A DNA stretch of 64,000 nucleotides from CAWAVN01 sp963844315 (GCA_963844315.1 CAWJOC010000014.1:146450-210449); one strand, 5' to 3'. Counted from the stretch's first letter, positions 51,552-62,455 are shown. Numbers and translations: made by a program. The notes: generated from the letters alone by a model not told the origin.

Positions 51552-51558
51552 CGCGCGC

Positions 51559-51618
51559 AAAAAAACCGCACCGGGCGCGTCACGAAGATGCGGCGGTGCG
51601 GTGACCGTTCGGTTTTTT
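51559..51618. terminator. Bidirectional terminator-like stem-loop
   Basis: A run of seven A, then CCGCACCG (51566-51573), paired with CGGTGCGG (51594-51601), and CGGTTTTTT at 51610-51618. It lies 195 bases after the pseudouridine synthase gene. Confidence 0.55.
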
Positions 51619-52191
51619 GACGCCTGGGGACGACTTTTTCAAGAAACCCCTCGGCGTGTCGCCAGAATTCGTTCACATTTGTGCCAGATTCTAGCCCCGG
51701 ATATCCGTTCGAGCGCATGGTATTGGGAGGATGGCAGTTTCGGATCTGGGTACGCCTGTGATTCGAATCGGACTTTGCTTGCCTAAACTGCCCAAGCAAA
51801 GTGGCCGGCGTCCAGAAACCCACCGTGTGGTGGAGTCCCAAAACCTCGTCGCTCTATCCTATGGTGACTTAGTTGCGCCACAAGCCACGGGACGGAGTGT
51901 GCCGGTGCGTCCTTCATGCCGAATTGCGGGAAATACCATTCGGCTTCGCCGCTGAAACGCCTTTCAATGCCCGCGATTTCGCTGGAATTTGTGGTTGTCC
52001 TAAGTCCAGTCCCGTCTTGACGGATCCAGGCGTTGTCAGTAAGTTACCCCGCTTTTTGTAAAAGCGCGGGAATTGTTGTAAGAATTCCACGGAAGGAACT
52101 TCCCGGCGGCAGGTTCATGATTGCACAAAGGGGCGACGCCGCCGGTTTCAATTCCAGTTCACCCTCATTCGAGCAAGGACGCGAGATTCCG

Positions 52192-53184
52192 ATGAAAAAA
52201 TCGGCCCTGATCACCGGTATTACGGGACAAGATGGTTCCTATCTGGCCGAGCTTTTGCTCAGCCGGGGGTATGAAGTGCATGGCACGGTCAGGCGGACGA
52301 GTTCGCCCAACTTGGAGCGGATTTCGCATCTGGTGGGAAAGATTCATCTGCACCAGGCGGACCTCCTAGATCAGTCGTCGCTTCAAGCCGTGGTGAAGGA
52401 AACCCGTCCGCGCGAGGTCTATAATCTCGCCGCCCAGAGTTTCGTTCCCACAAGCTGGCAGCAGCCCTTGTTCACGGCGGAAGCCACCGGGCTAGGGGTC
52501 ACAAGATTATTAGAAGCCATCCGGCAGACCGACAAATCGATAAAGTTCTATCAAGCCTCTAGCAGCGAGATGTACGGCAAGGTTCACGAAACGCCGCAGA
52601 AGGAAACTACGGTGTTTCATCCGCGAAGCCCGTATGGCGCCGCGAAAGTTTATGGGCACTATATCACGCTCAACTATCGCGAGAGCTATGACATGTTCGC
52701 CTGCTCGGGAATTCTGTTCAATCACGAATCGCCTCGCAGGGGTTTGGAGTTCGTGACCCGCAAAATCACCGATGGCGTGGCCCGCATCAAGTTGGGTCTC
52801 GAAACCGAACTGCGGTTAGGCAATCTGGATGCCAAGCGCGACTGGGGCTTTGCGGGCGATTACGTGAAGGCCATGTGGCTGATGCTCCAGCAGGATGAAC
52901 CGGAAGACTATGTCGTCGGCACCGGCGAAACGCACACCGTCCGCGAGTTCGTGGAAATCGCGTTTTCCCACGTCGGGCTGGACTATCAAGACTATGTGGT
53001 GATCGATCCCCAATTCTACCGCCCCGCCGAGGTGGACCTATTGCTCTCCGATCCCACCAAGGCCAAGACCGAACTCGGCTGGACGCTGGAAGTCACCTTC
53101 CAAGAGCTAGTGACGCAAATGCTGGATTCGGACCTGTTTCGCCTCCAGGCTCAAGCCCCCGCCCAAAAACGCCGCGCCGCCTAG
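52192..53184 (+). CDS. gmd: GDP-mannose 4,6-dehydratase
   Basis: Converts GDP-mannose to GDP-4-keto-6-deoxy-D-mannose, the precursor of GDP-fucose, rhamnose or perosamine. The Rossmann start is SALITGITGQDGSYLAELLL. YGKVHETPQKETTVFHPRSP and PYGAAKVYGHYITLNYRESY contain the catalytic Tyr/Lys. The substrate motif is GILFNHESPRRGLEFVTRKI. About 330 residues, slightly short but complete. The ATG at 52192 matches the family start. It is followed by two glycosyltransferases, so it belongs to a polysaccharide or LPS cluster. Confidence 0.95.
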   Translation: MKKSALITGITGQDGSYLAELLLSRGYEVHGTVRRTSSPNLERISHLVGKIHLHQADLLDQSSLQAVVKETRPREVYNLAAQSFVPTSWQQPLFTAEATGLGVTRLLEAIRQTDKSIKFYQASSSEMYGKVHETPQKETTVFHPRSPYGAAKVYGHYITLNYRESYDMFACSGILFNHESPRRGLEFVTRKITDGVARIKLGLETELRLGNLDAKRDWGFAGDYVKAMWLMLQQDEPEDYVVGTGETHTVREFVEIAFSHVGLDYQDYVVIDPQFYRPAEVDLLLSDPTKAKTELGWTLEVTFQELVTQMLDSDLFRLQAQAPAQKRRAA

Positions 53185-53193
53185 TAGCTCGTC

Positions 53194-53216
53194 ACTAGTG
53201 GCGAGATACCACTAGT
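53194..53216. repeat. Short palindrome ACTAGTGG-N7-CCACTAGT
   Basis: Perfect eight-base arms located just after the gmd stop. Confidence 0.65.
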
Positions 53217-53244
53217 TGGTTCCACTGAGAGACCTGTTGACGAC

Positions 53245-53311
53245 ACTAGCCCAAAGCGCCAGCGACGGAGTTCAAATACTTTAAAGACTCTCGCTGGCGC
53301 TTCGGGCTAGT
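53245..53311. repeat. Inverted repeat, family 7 (ACTAGCCCxAAGCGCCAGCG)
   Basis: Arms 53245-53270 and 53286-53311, differing at few bases. Similar sequences are common in Rhodopirellula-type genomes, which agrees with the planctomycete assignment. Confidence 0.85.
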
Positions 53312-53338
53312 TTTCGGAACTCCTAGCATCCCAATTGG

Positions 53339-53403
53339 AAGGTGGCACGGACATTCCTGTCTGTGCCGTCGATCCGCACAGACAGGAATGTCTGTGCCAC
53401 CTT
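53339..53403. repeat. REP-like double hairpin, family 1, copy D
   Basis: Arms 53339-53366 and 53376-53403 with a nine-base loop (CGTCGATCC) nearly identical to that of copy A 48 kb away; one arm has a single A to G change. Confidence 0.9.
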
Positions 53404-53470
53404 ATGTTGGGCGTTCTAAAAGAAGAATCGATGGCCGGCAGATTGTTATAGGATTCAGGAAGCGAACCCG

Positions 53471-55405
53471 ATGAAAAAGTTCGTGCATGCGATCGCCATG
53501 AAAAACCGCCAACTGGAACGGGTCTATCGGCTGACGTCGAAGACCCTCCGTTCCTTGAAGACGCGCGGAGTGAAGGAGACCGGTTGGCTCGCTGTGCGAA
53601 AGGTTCGCCTGGTGCAGCATTTGATGGGGCGGAGACGACGCGCCAGGACGCTCGGACTGCCTTTGGGTTGGCCTAAGTTTCAAATTCCCACGCGGCTCGA
53701 ACTGACCCAGCAGCGCAATTGGTGCCGGCGGGAAGACTATCGTCCTGGCGTTTTGCTGATCCTGCCCCTCTCGAATGAGCCTTTAAGCGCACTCAAGGCG
53801 ACCGTGAAGAGCATCGCCCGGCAATACTATTCCCATTGGACGCTCTCGATCATCCGCAATTCTTCAGAAACGAATGAAACCCTAAGCTATTTGGATTCGC
53901 TCGCGAAGTCCGATTCCCGGATCGAGGTCCTTTCTACCCGCCCGAATCAAGAGCCTTCCGAATTATTAAATCAAGCGATTGAAAAGTCCAAGGCGGACTA
54001 CTGTGGCATCGTGCGTACCGGAGACCGGGTGACAGCCGATGCGCTCTTTCACGTCGCGCGGGCTTTGGAGGATGCTCCGGAAACCGATGTCGTCTATACG
54101 GATGAAGTTCACGTCAAGCCCGGCACCAAACAGCTGGACGGAGCATTCTTCAAGCCGAGTTGGTCGCCTGAGATGCTATTAGGCTATAACTATATCGGCA
54201 GCCTGTGCATCATCAGGCGGTCGCTGCTCAATGAAGCGGGCGGTTATCGGCCCGAATATCAAGCGGCGCAGGAGTGGGATCTGCTGTTGCGATTGATGGA
54301 AGCCGGCTGCAATTTCGCGCGTGCCCCGGTGCTGCTATTTGCGGCGGACGGATTCCGGTCAGGTCCCCTTGGGAACAGCGCACGGCGAGAACGCTGCCTG
54401 CTATCGCCAAGCTCTGGATGACCACCTGCGAAGGGAAGGCTATCCCGCGCGGGCGGAAACCTGTGAGAACGGCATTTCCCGAATCCGGTTTTGTTTGACT
54501 CATCATCCGCTGGTCAGCATTATAATTCCGAATAAGAACAGCTTGAAGCTATTAATGTCGCTCGTGGATGATTTGCTCCATAAGACGGACTATCCGAACC
54601 TGGAGATCATCATTGTGGACAATCAAAGCACGGACCCGGCCGTGCACCAGTTCTATCAAGAGCAAATCAAGGCCGGACACGTTCGCGTGGTCCCGTTCAA
54701 TCAGGATTTCAACTATTCCGCCGCCTGTAATGCGGGCAGCCGGGCCGCGCGGGGACTATTTGTTATTCCTGAATAACGACATGGAAGTCATCGCGCCGAT
54801 TGGTTGGAGGAACTCGTTGGTTGGGCCTCCCGTCCCAAGACCGGTGTGGTCGGGACGAAGCTGCTCTATCCCAACGGCCACATTCAGCACGCCGGGGTCA
54901 TGATTGGCCTCTTTTTCGTGAGCCACATCTGGCACAAAGTTCCGCAAGGCCGAATGGGGCCTCTTCGGCACTCCGGATTCCTACCGCAACTTTTTGGGAG
55001 TCACGGGCACTTGCCAGATGATTTCCCGCCGGCTGTTCGACGCGGTGGGGGGATACGATGAGCAATACCAGTTGGCGTTCAGCGATGTGACGATGTGCTT
55101 GAGGGCTTGGGAAAAAGGGTATCGCATCGTTTACACGCCGTTTGCCTCGCTGATTCACCACGAAGGCTATTCGCGGGGAAGTAACACGCCCATTCCCGAC
55201 TTTCAGCATTTTGCCAGCGACTTTCGCGAGACGGGCCTTCATCCAGGATCCGCATTTCCATCCCGCCCTGAGCGTCAAGATTCCATCCGCGCCTCCTGGG
55301 CGAATGGAATTGAAAACCTCGGAGAACCTGCAGCGGCAACTGGACAGTTGGGATCCGCCCGCCGACCAATTATGTTGCTTGAATTGGTATGATGAACGGG
55401 GTTGA
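53471..55405 (+). CDS. Two-domain family 2 glycosyltransferase, multiple frameshifts
   Basis: The N-terminal GT2-like part (VLLILPLSNEPLSALKATVKSI...DVVYTDEVHVKPG...EWDLLLRLMEAGC) is followed by a full GT2 domain: LVSIIIPNKNSLKLLMSLVDDL, NLEIIIVDNQSTDPAV, YLLFLNNDMEVIAP, GVVGTKLLYPNGHIQHAGVM and FDAVGGYDEQYQLAFSDVTMCLRAWE. Conserved blocks appear in order over at least five frames, so the gene is one locus damaged by indels from 54,340 on. It transfers sugars to a growing glycan at the membrane. Its end (DERG, stop 55403-55405) overlaps the next gene's TTG start. Confidence 0.82.
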
Positions 55406-57205
55406 AGGACGAATTGTCCGCGCTCAATTTGTCGCTGACGCCTTTGAAGTTACTCGCCTCCCAAGATTGCAAGCTGCCCGAAAGAAGCGGCCCGGTTTAT
55501 ACTTTACGTCGCTGCACAAGACCCGGAGATCCGGGCGCATTTTCCGACAAGCACTTTCCGAAGGGCTTGACGGCGGGTATTGCCAATGGCTTTGCACGGA
55601 AGGTCTCAGCCTTTATCGCGTGCCCCCGGAAGCCGCCTCCGCGATTCGCGAGGCGTTGGCCGATCCGCTCGGCTTTGGGTCCGGCAACTGTTTTCCTTCC
55701 GGGAAGACCTCAGGCAGAGTTTCCCGAACGCGATGTTGCCCACGGGACACAAGCGGTTTCTGCAATGGCTGTTGACCGCCGGGAAAGACGAGGATACCAA
55801 TTCTCCGATGAGAGGTGTGGTGGTTTTTCCTGGAACGGCCGAGGATCCGTCCGCGCGTTCAATTTACCTACCAGGTCTCGGTGGAGTGGCAAAAGAATTT
55901 CCCCAATGGTCTGACGCCCTTCGGCCGGGAGCCGCTATTGAGTTGGGCCAAACGGCGGTTTCATTTGGAGGAGATTGTTGAAGCGATTCGCCTCGAGACC
56001 GACGGCGTCACCAGGGAATCCCTCCAAATCGGGTATTGGAACAAATCGCAATGGCGCGAACGATTTCCCAAGGCGTTTCGCGAGCAAGAATCCACCCGAC
56101 AACTGGCGGCCTTTGTCGCCTCCCAATAGGGACCGTCCCAAAATCGCGTGGAACTGGATTCGAGTGCCTTGGACATCAAGCCGGGAGTCAACATCCTGGG
56201 GCATTTCTGTTACCCGTCGGGATTGCAGCAATCGGTGAAGTCCCTCGCGCGGTCGTGGACATGCTGGGCGTGCCGCTTTCGCTGAGGGACGTGCCCGTCA
56301 ACATCACGTCGGATGAACCGGAGCGCCGGAGTATCTGGGGTTTGAGTCCCACGATGTCACTTTGATCCATGTCCAGCCGGAGCCGTTATTCGACATCTGC
56401 TATCCGCGGGCGGGGCTGGTTCCGCGAGGCGAGGTGTATCGCATCGGGATGTGGTATTGGGAATTGGAATCCGTTCCCGCCAACTGGGCGGAGTCGCGGA
56501 ACCGCTTCAGGAATTGTGGCACCCACCGAGTTCATCGCCAACGCGTTAAGCGGCGTGCTGCCTCAGAAGATCACGCGAATGCTGCCCGGCGTGGAAGTGG
56601 GAACGATTGCCCGGTTTGATCGCGGGAACTGGGCCTGAAAGACGACCAGTATTGTTCCTGTTCATGTTCGACATGAAAAGCATCATGGAGCGGAAGAACC
56701 CGCTGGCATTGATCGCGGCGTTTGAAACGGCCTTCCGCAAGGATGACCGGGCGAAGCTGGTCATCAAGGTGTCCAGCGGGCATTCCATGCCGGCGGAAGC
56801 CTGCACTAAAAGAAGCCGCCAAAAAGGCTGGCGTGATCGTCGTGGATGAAGTGCTAAGCCGGGAGCGGGCTTATGGGTTGATTCAAGCCTGCAACTGCTA
56901 CGTTTCGCTGCACCATTCGGAAGGCTGGGCCTCACCATGGCCGAGGCCATGCTGATGGCCAAGCCCGTGATTGCCACGGGTTATTCCGGCAACCTGGATT
57001 TCATGGACCTGCGCACTCGATGCTGGTGGACTACGAGGTGCTGCAAATCGCGGGGAATTCGCCCGAGTATGTTTCGCAGCTTTACCAGGGCGAGGCGTTT
57101 TGGGCCAATCCCAGCGTCGAACACGCCGCCCACTCGATGCATCAGGTCTGCGGGCACCGCGGAAGAAGCCCGGGCGATGGGCCTCTTGGCCAAAGATCGG
57201 GCATT
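55402..57205 (+). CDS. Glycosyltransferase family 4 with N-terminal helical repeats; broken by frameshifts and truncated at the contig join
   Basis: The N-terminal third has about four repeats of the pattern (D/E)xxxxFPxxLxxGxxxFLQWLxxxG: QDPEIRAHFP, REDLRQSFPNAM, SVEWQKNFPNGL and KSQWRERFPKAF. Then a GT-B fold follows: KPGVNILGHFCYPSGLQQSV, YRIGMWYWELESVPANW, FMFDMKSIMERKNPLALIAAF, and LGLTMAEAMLMAKPVIATGYSGNLDFM (the GT4 signature, spread over frames). Start TTG at 55402. The protein is interrupted near 57,205 where the foreign sequence begins, so its C-terminus is missing. Confidence 0.78.
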
Positions 57206-57212
57206 CGTGCTT
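57190..57212. other. Junction between planctomycete and alphaproteobacterial sequence
   Basis: Left of this point the plus strand still encodes the GT4 C-terminal region (EEARAMGLLAKDRA). On its right the minus strand gene ends exactly at 57212 with a stop. GC content, codon use, strand and indel density all change here. Confidence 0.8.
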
Positions 57213-58549
57213 CAGCGCGCGGCGCTGACCCGCCAGACCGTGTTGCCGACATCGTCGGCGACGAGCAGGGCGCCGTCGCCGGCGATCTGGACGCCGACCG
57301 GGCGGCCCATGCGCCTTGCCGTCGTCGCTGAGGAAGCCGGTCAGGACGTCGATCGGCATGCCCGGTCGGCCGGCCGCCGGCGAACGGCACGAAGACCACC
57401 TTGTAGCCGCTGCGCGGCCGGCGGTTCCACGAGCCGTGCTGGCCGACGAACGCGCCGCTGCGCGAAGGCCGGGCCGAGCCGCGCGCCGTCGCGAGAAGGT
57501 CAGGCCGAGCGACGCGACATGCGGGCCGAGCGCATAATCGGGCGCGATCGCGCGGGCGACCATGTCGGGCCGCGGCGGCTCGACCCGGGCGTCGACATGC
57601 TGGCCGTAATAGCTCCACGGCCAGCCGTAGAAGCCGCCCGGCTGGACCCGGGTCAGGTAATCGGGGACGAGGTCGCTGCCGAGCTCGTCGCGCTCGTTGA
57701 CGACGACCACAGAGCTGGTCGCTGTCCGGGCTTGAAGTCGAGGCCGACCGGGTTGCGCAGGCCGGAGGCGAAGAGGCGGTGGGCGCCGGTCGCGGGGTCG
57801 ATCTCCCAGATCGCGGCGCGGCTCCTCCTCCTCGGCCATGCCGTGCTCGGCGACATTGCTGTTGGAGCCGACGCCGACATAGAGGCGGCTGCCGTCGGCG
57901 GCTGGCGGCCAGGCTCTTGGTCCAGTGATGGTTGCGGCCGGCCGGCAGCGCGGCGACCGTGCGCGGCGGCGCGTCGATCCGGGTCGCGCCGGCCTGATAG
58001 GGGAAGGCGACCAGCGCGTCGGCATTGGCGACGTAGAGCGTGTCGCCGACCAGCGCCATGCCGAACGGCGAGGTGAGGCCGGTCAGGAAGGGCGACCGCA
58101 GTCTCGGCGACGCCGTCGCCGTCGGCGTCGCGCAGCAGGGTGATGCGGTTGGCGCTCGGCACCGCCGAGCCGGCCTCGCTCATGAACATGCGCATGAACA
58201 TCGCCCGCAGGCCGCCTTGTCCTCTCAGCCGCTCGGGCGGCGGCGGCGCGGCGCTCTCCGCGACCAGCACGTCGCCGTTGGGCAGGGCGAGCAGCCAGCG
58301 CGGATGATCGAGGCCGGTGGCGAAGGCGTTGACCCGGAGGCCCGCGGCCGGCGACCGGCGCCGCGCCGGCCGGCCAGCCGACCGCTTCGGCGACGTTGAC
58401 GGTCGGGAGCAGGGTCTTGGTCGGCGCGGGCAAGCGCGGTGCGGCCCGGTGCCCTGCGTCGACGGTGAGATCGGCGGTGTGGCCGCAGCCGGCGAGCAGC
58501 AGCCGACGAGCGCAGCGGCGACGGAGCGCGCGTGATCGATCACTCTCAT
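57212..58549 (-). CDS. Sorbosone/PQQ-dependent sugar dehydrogenase-like lipoprotein, multiple frameshifts
   Basis: A lipoprotein-type N-terminus (ALVG...LAGCGHTADL in adjacent frames) followed by a six-bladed propeller: LRVNAFATGLDHPRWLLALP, NGDVLVAES, DADGDGVAETAVALPDG, PAGRNHHWTKSLA, AIWEIDPATGAHRLFASGLR, NPVGLDFKPG, PDYLTRVQPGGFYGWPWSYY and a final VADDVGNTVWRVSAAR. This is the L-sorbosone/glucose dehydrogenase family. Roughly eight indels. It belongs to the alphaproteobacterial segment. Confidence 0.78.
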
Positions 58550-58639
58550 CCCGCCTCCATGCCGTCGGCGGCATTGCTCGCGAGCGCTGAAAGCATCGCT
58601 GCGACGGCCGGGTTGCTTCCCAGCCCGTTGCCACAGCGC

Positions 58640-59540
58640 TTAGTCGACGATCGCGCCTTCCTCGGGCGCGTGCAGGCGCAGGCGGGTGACGCGGCGGGTG
58701 TCGCCCTCGGTGACCTCGAGCCGCCAGCCGCTCGGATGCTCGAGCATCTCGCCCGGCTGCGGGACGTGGCCGGCGAGCACGAAGGCGAGGCCGCCCAGCG
58801 TGTCGACATCCTCCTCGACCGCGCCGAGCCGCGGCGTCGATCGTCTCGGCGACGTCCTCGAGCTCGGCGCGCGCGTCGGCGTCCCACATGCCGTCGTCGA
58901 GCGGGATCAGCAGTGCCGGGCGGCTCCTCGTCATGCTCGTCCTCGATCTCGCCGACGATCTCCTCGACCACGTCCTCGATGGTGACCAGCCCCTCGGTGC
59001 CGCCGAACTCGTCGACGACGATGGCGAGGTGGACGCGCTCGGCGCGCATCCGCGCGAGCAGGTCGAGCACGCCCATCGATTCGGGCACGTAGAGCGGCTC
59101 GCGCATCAAGCGCGGTGATGTCCTCGGGCGGCTCCGCGCCGGTCGACCTGGACGGCGAACACGTCCTTGATGTGGATCATGCCGATCGACGCGGTCGAGG
59201 CTGTCCTCGATAGACCGGCAGGCGGCTGTGGCCGGCCTCGGCGAAGGCGGCGACCAGCTCGTCGAAGCTGATCGTGCGTCGGCACCGCGATGATGTCGCC
59301 GCGCGGCACCGCGACGTCGCCGGCGGTCTTCTCGCCGAAATGGAGGAGGTTGCGCAGCATCTGCCGCTCGACGTGGGAGAGGTCGCCGACCTGCGGCGCC
59401 TCGCCCTCGCGGCTCTCGATCGCTTCCTCGATCTCGTCGCGAAGCGTCGCTTCGCTCGTCGTCGCCGAACAGGAGCGGCGCGCAGGCCGCTCCAGAATGT
59501 GCGGCCGTCTGCCCGGGTCGCCGGGACTGTCGTCTTCCAT
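58640..59540 (-). CDS. CBS/CorC_HlyC-domain protein (hemolysin family), frameshifted
   Basis: IEEAIESREGEAPQVGDLSHVERQMLRNLLHFGEKTAGDVAVPRGDIIAVP is the lead-in to CBS domains. These are followed by MREPLYVPESMGVLDLLARM, HLAIVVDEFGGTEGLVTIED and VVEEIVGEIEDEHD, and a CorC_HlyC domain ending APEEGAIVD. CorC-type proteins are linked to Mg/Co efflux. It lies five bases after ybeY, an arrangement usual in alphaproteobacteria. Confidence 0.85.
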
Positions 59541-59544
59541 CGGG

Positions 59545-60066
59545 TTAGGATTGCACCTCGGTCACGTGATAGGGGTCGGCGATGCCGAGCGACGGCGAGC
59601 GCCCGCGCTCGACCTCTTCCATCTCCTCGGCGTCCGCATCGCTCGTCTCATGGTCGTAGCCTAGCAGATGCAGCGTGCCGTGCACCACCAGATGGGCGGC
59701 ATGGGTCTCGACGGCACCTCCTTGTCCGCCGCCTCGCGCGCGCAGACGCCGTGCGCGAGCACGATGTCGCCGAGCAGGATCTCGCCGTCGCCGCCGGCCA
59801 GCGCTCCGAGCAGCTCGGCTCGGCCATCGGGAAGGAGAGGACGTTGGTCGGCTTGTCCTTGCCGCGCTAGTCGGCGTTCAGCGCGCGCACCTCCTCGTCG
59901 GCGGTGAACTTGACCGAGATCTTCGACCGGGATCGCGGCTGTCGGCCAGCGCGCGCATAGGCGGCTGTGCGCGACCGCGGCGCCGGACCGACGCGCTCGG
60001 CGAGCATCGGCCCAGTCGGTGCTGACTGTCCCAGTCTTCCGAGACGTCGGCTTCGACGAGGATCAT
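59545..60066 (-). CDS. ybeY: Endoribonuclease YbeY, frameshifted
   Basis: Single-strand RNase required for 16S rRNA 3' maturation. The zinc motif reads VVHGTLHLLGYDHE (H-x3-H-x5-H). It starts MILVEADVSEDWD and ends DPYHVTEVQS. Several indels in the middle. It sits between phoH and the corC-like gene, as in many alphaproteobacteria. Confidence 0.86.
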
Positions 60067-61085
60067 TCGCCTGGCCCTTCATAGGCCTCGACGATCTGCC
60101 CGACGAGCGGATGGCGGACGACGTCGCCGGCGCCGAAGCGGATCATCGCGATCTTGGCGATCCCCTCGAGCTTGCTCGACCGCGTCGTGCAGGCCCGACT
60201 TGCCACGCTCGCGGCAGGTCGATCTGCTTGCGGATCGCCGCAGACCACCATCCGGCTGCGCATGCCGAAGCGGGTGAGGAACATCTTCATCTGCTGCGGC
60301 GTGGTGTTCTGCGCCTCGTCGAGGATGATGAAGGCGTCGGACAAGCGTGCGGCCGCGCATGAAGGCGATCGGCGCGATCTCGATCTCGCCCGAGGCGATC
60401 CGCCGCTCGACCTGCTCGGTCGGCAGCATGTCGTAGAGCGCGTCGTAGAGCGGGCGCAGATAGGGATCGACCTTCTCCTTCATGTCGCCGGGCAGGAAGC
60501 CGAGCCGCTCGCCCGCCTCGACCGCCGGGCGCGACAGGATCAGCCGGTCGACCGGCCGCCGATCAGCTGCTGCACCGCCTGGGCGACGGCGAGATAGGTC
60601 TTGCCGGTGCCCGCCGGGCCCGAGCGCGAAGATCATCTCGTCGCGGGCCAGCGCCTCCATGTAGTCGGCCTGCGGTCTTGGAGCGCGGGACGATCGTCTT
60701 CTTGCGCGTGCGGATCATCACCTTGGGCGGCTCGGCCACCTCTCGGCGAGATGATCCCGTCCAGGGTCGGCTGGCCCGACATGGCGATGATCGCGTCGAC
60801 CATGCCCGGCGTCGATGTCCTGGCCCTCGTCGAGCCGGTTGTAGAGGCCGATCAGCACCTCGCGGGCGCGGGCCGCGTCCTCGGGCTCGCCCTCGATCTG
60901 CACCTTGGCGCCGCGCGCGGCGATATAGACGCCGAGCCGGTCCTCGATCGCGACGAGGTTGCGGTCGAACTCGCCGAACAGGGGGCCGAGCAGATGCGGC
61001 TGCTCGAACTCGATCTCGACGCGGGCGCGCGGGCGGCGGCGGCGCGGTCGGGCTTCTTGGCTGGCTCATCTTGGGCTGGGGCCAT
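60063..61085 (-). CDS. phoH: PhoH-like ATPase, frameshifted
   Basis: The start is at 61085 (MAPAQDEPAKKPDRAA). After a KH-like N-domain come Walker A (ALGPAGTGKTYLAVAQAV across frames), LILSRPAVEAGERLGFLPGD, EKVDPYLRPLYDALYDMLP, the Walker B region SDAFIILDEAQNTTPQQMKM, and FLTRFGMRSRMVVCGDPQ. The family are cytosolic RNA-linked ATPases. Overlaps the ybeY start by four bases. Confidence 0.87.
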
Positions 61086-61096
61086 CAGGCGGCCTT

Positions 61097-62447
61097 TCAC
61101 GCAGCCTGCTTCACCGCGCTCGGCGCCGGCCGAGGCTGTTCGGGCCCGGCGGAGACGATCTCGACCTCGACCAGATCGCCGATCGCCGCCTCGGTCTCGA
61201 GATGGACCGACTGCAGCCAGGGCGACTTGCCGATCAGCTGGCCGGGCTGCTTGCCCGGCCGCTCGAGCAGCACCTCGGTGCGGCGGCCGACGCGTCGCCT
61301 GGTTGAAGGCGAGCTGCTGCTCGTTGAGCAGCGCCTGCAGCCGCTGCAGCCGCTCGTCCATGACCTCGGCGCGGCACCTGATCCGTCCATCGTCGCGGCG
61401 GGCGTGCCCGGGCGCGGGCGAATATTTGAACGAGAAAGCCTGGGCGTAGTTCACCGCCTCGACGATTTCGCAGCGTCGCCTCGAACTCCGCCTCGGTCTC
61501 GCCCGGGAAGCCGACGATGAAATCGCCGGAAATGGCGATGTCCGGCCGCGCCGCGCGGACCCGCTCGATGATGCGCAGATAGCTGTCCGACGTGTGGCTG
61601 CGGTTCATCGCCTTGAGCACGCGGTCGCTGCCCGACTGCACCGGCAGGTGCAGGAAGGGCATCAGCTTCTCGACCTCGCCATGGGCGCGGATCAGGCCTT
61701 CGGTCATGTCGTTGGGATGGCTGGTCGTGTAGCGGATCCGCTCCAGGCCCGGCAGCCGGTCGAGCGCCCGGATCAGGCCGTCCGAGGCCCTGCGCCGGCC
61801 CGTCTCGTCCTCGCCCGTCCAGGCGTTGACGTTCTGGCCGAGCAGGGTGATCTCCCGCGCGCCGCGCGTCGACCAGCGCCCTCGCCTCGTCGAGCACCGC
61901 GCGCCACGGGCCGCGAGACCTCGGCGCCGCGCGTATAGGGCACGACGCAATAGGTGCAGAACTTGTCGCAGCCTTCCTGGACGGTGAGGAAGGCGCTCGG
62001 CCCCTGCCGGCGGCGCGCCGGGCAGCGCGCCGAACTTGGAGCGCGAGCGGCATGTCGGTGTCGAGCGCGCGTCGCGCCGCGCGCCGGCCTCGCGCGACCA
62101 GCTCGGGCAGGCGGTGATAGGCCTGCGGGCCGACGACGATGTCGACCGCCGGGCGCGCGGCGGGCGATCTCCGCGCCCTCGGCCTGGGCGACGCAGCCGG
62201 CGACCGCGATCATCGGCCGCGAGCCGTCCTCGCGCTTCAGCCGGCCGATGTCGGAATAGACCTTCTCGGCCGCCTTCTCGCGGATGTGGCAGGTGTTGAG
62301 CACGACCAGATCGGCCTCGCCGCCCGTCGGCCGGCGCGCCATGCCCTCGCGCCTCGAGCAGCTCGGCCATGCGCTCGCCGTCATAGACGTTCATCTGGCA
62401 GCCGAACGATTTGACGTGGAAGGTCTCGGGGATGCGCGGGTCTTCAT
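61097..62447 (-). CDS. miaB: tRNA-2-methylthio-N6-dimethylallyladenosine synthase, frameshifted
   Basis: Radical-SAM methylthiotransferase. An N-terminal UPF0004 domain (FHVKSFGCQMNVYDGERMAE, LNTCHIREKAAEKVYSDIG, VAGCVAQAEGAEI) with three Cys, the radical-SAM site CDKFCTYCVVPYTRG, and downstream LLGQNVNAWTGED, RIRYTTSHPNDMTEGLIRAH and SGDFIVGFPGETEAEFE. A C-terminal TRAM domain (GQLIGKSPWLQSVHLETEAA). It acts on A37 of tRNAs. About ten indels. Confidence 0.9.
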
Positions 62448-62455
62448 CGCGCGGC

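Larger units (their letters stand above)
51365..52191. other. 827-base non-coding region upstream of gmd, with several stem structures
   Basis: Holds an inverted repeat family (51413-51551), a terminator-like stem (51559-51618), a CTTTGCTTG/CAAGCAAAG hairpin near 51772-51802 and a CCCGCTTTT/AAAAGCGCGGG stem near 52043-52069. No coding frame shows recognisable domains. Confidence 0.5.
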
